A DNA stretch of 5,263 bases, taken from assembly GCA_014378965.1 (NCBI GenBank), contig JACMMR010000041.1, forward strand, positions 1-5,263. Reading direction: 5' to 3'. A model generated the notes under the pieces. The model had not been told where the DNA came from and ran no database searches. It worked only from the letters and a program-made list of their open reading frames with translations. This DNA is from Candidatus Parcubacteria bacterium. Its GTDB lineage: Bacteria > Patescibacteriota > Minisyncoccia > Phycocordibacterales > CAIZLB01. Below, one piece after another: positions 5,197 through 5,263 of the stretch (within the stretch, counting starts at the first letter, position 1; each line of letters opens with the position of its first letter). The position numbers were made by a program, and so were the translations under genes.

Positions 5197-5247
5197 AGGT
5201 TTTATTTATTTTCGAGAATTCAAAGAATTTGAGAAAATTTAAAACCT
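5197..5247. repeat. Interrupted inverted repeat at the right edge
   Basis: AGGTTTTA (5197-5204) matches TAAAACCT (5240-5247) in inverted orientation, and inside it ATTTTC (5208-5213) matches GAAAAT (5233-5238). The two stems stack with a small unequal internal loop, giving a long AT-rich hairpin. The last 16 bp of the window show nothing I recognise. Function is unknown. Confidence 0.45.
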
Positions 5248-5263
5248 GTACTGAAGTCGTAGA

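Noticed and set aside
5120..5263. Open frame of 47 codons on the minus strand entering from the right edge and ending at TGA (5122-5120)
   Set aside because: It runs through both right-edge inverted repeats and ends inside the ssrA terminator stem, has no recognisable motif, and such a length can arise by chance across six frames in AT-rich DNA.
1..5263. CRISPR array or complete mobile element
   Set aside because: No regularly spaced direct repeats, transposase, integrase or long terminal repeats are visible.

Overview
The window looks like chromosomal DNA of a small-genome, AT-rich bacterium. Candidate Phyla Radiation (Patescibacteria) is my best guess. The reasons are a tRNA-Ile with a UAU anticodon, neither RNA gene encoding CCA, frequent AUA codons, very short intergenic gaps, genes without Shine-Dalgarno (SD) sites, and the general look of the SmpB and M16 proteins. 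The placement is an inference; no phylogenetic marker was compared.

Layout, left to right: tRNA-Ile(UAU) (minus strand, 17-89); a 10-bp hairpin in the 49-bp gap; ftsH (minus, 139-2010), encoding the membrane AAA+ zinc protease; a 42-bp divergent promoter region; smpB (plus, 2053-2496); a convergent gene for an M16 zinc peptidase (minus, 2486 to 3802 or 3838) overlapping the smpB 3' end by 11 bp; a divergent gap with an 11-bp inverted repeat; a markedly AT-rich gene for a DUF3800 protein (plus, about 3971-4564) whose stop codon lies in a terminator-like hairpin; a 147-bp intergenic stretch ending in an 18-bp perfect palindrome; ssrA (tmRNA, plus, 4712-5106) with a strong hairpin terminator; and about 120 bp of further inverted repeats at the right edge with no supported gene.

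Functionally, ssrA RNA and SmpB are the two dedicated parts of trans-translation, which rescues stalled ribosomes and tags the unfinished protein. FtsH is one of the proteases known to degrade tagged proteins in other bacteria. Having all three within 5 kb, with ftsH and smpB sharing one divergent promoter region, makes this a compact ribosome-rescue and protein-quality-control locus. The M16 peptidase could act further down in peptide turnover (inference). The DUF3800 gene looks like an accessory insertion between the core genes.

The most notable pattern is that all four protein genes have a candidate -10 promoter element ending only 6-10 nt before an ATG, three of them with an extended -10 TGn, and none with a well-placed SD site. 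This predicts leaderless or nearly leaderless mRNAs. Other points worth a second look are the UAU anticodon, the tmRNA tag ending in FAFARA, and the palindrome directly in front of ssrA.
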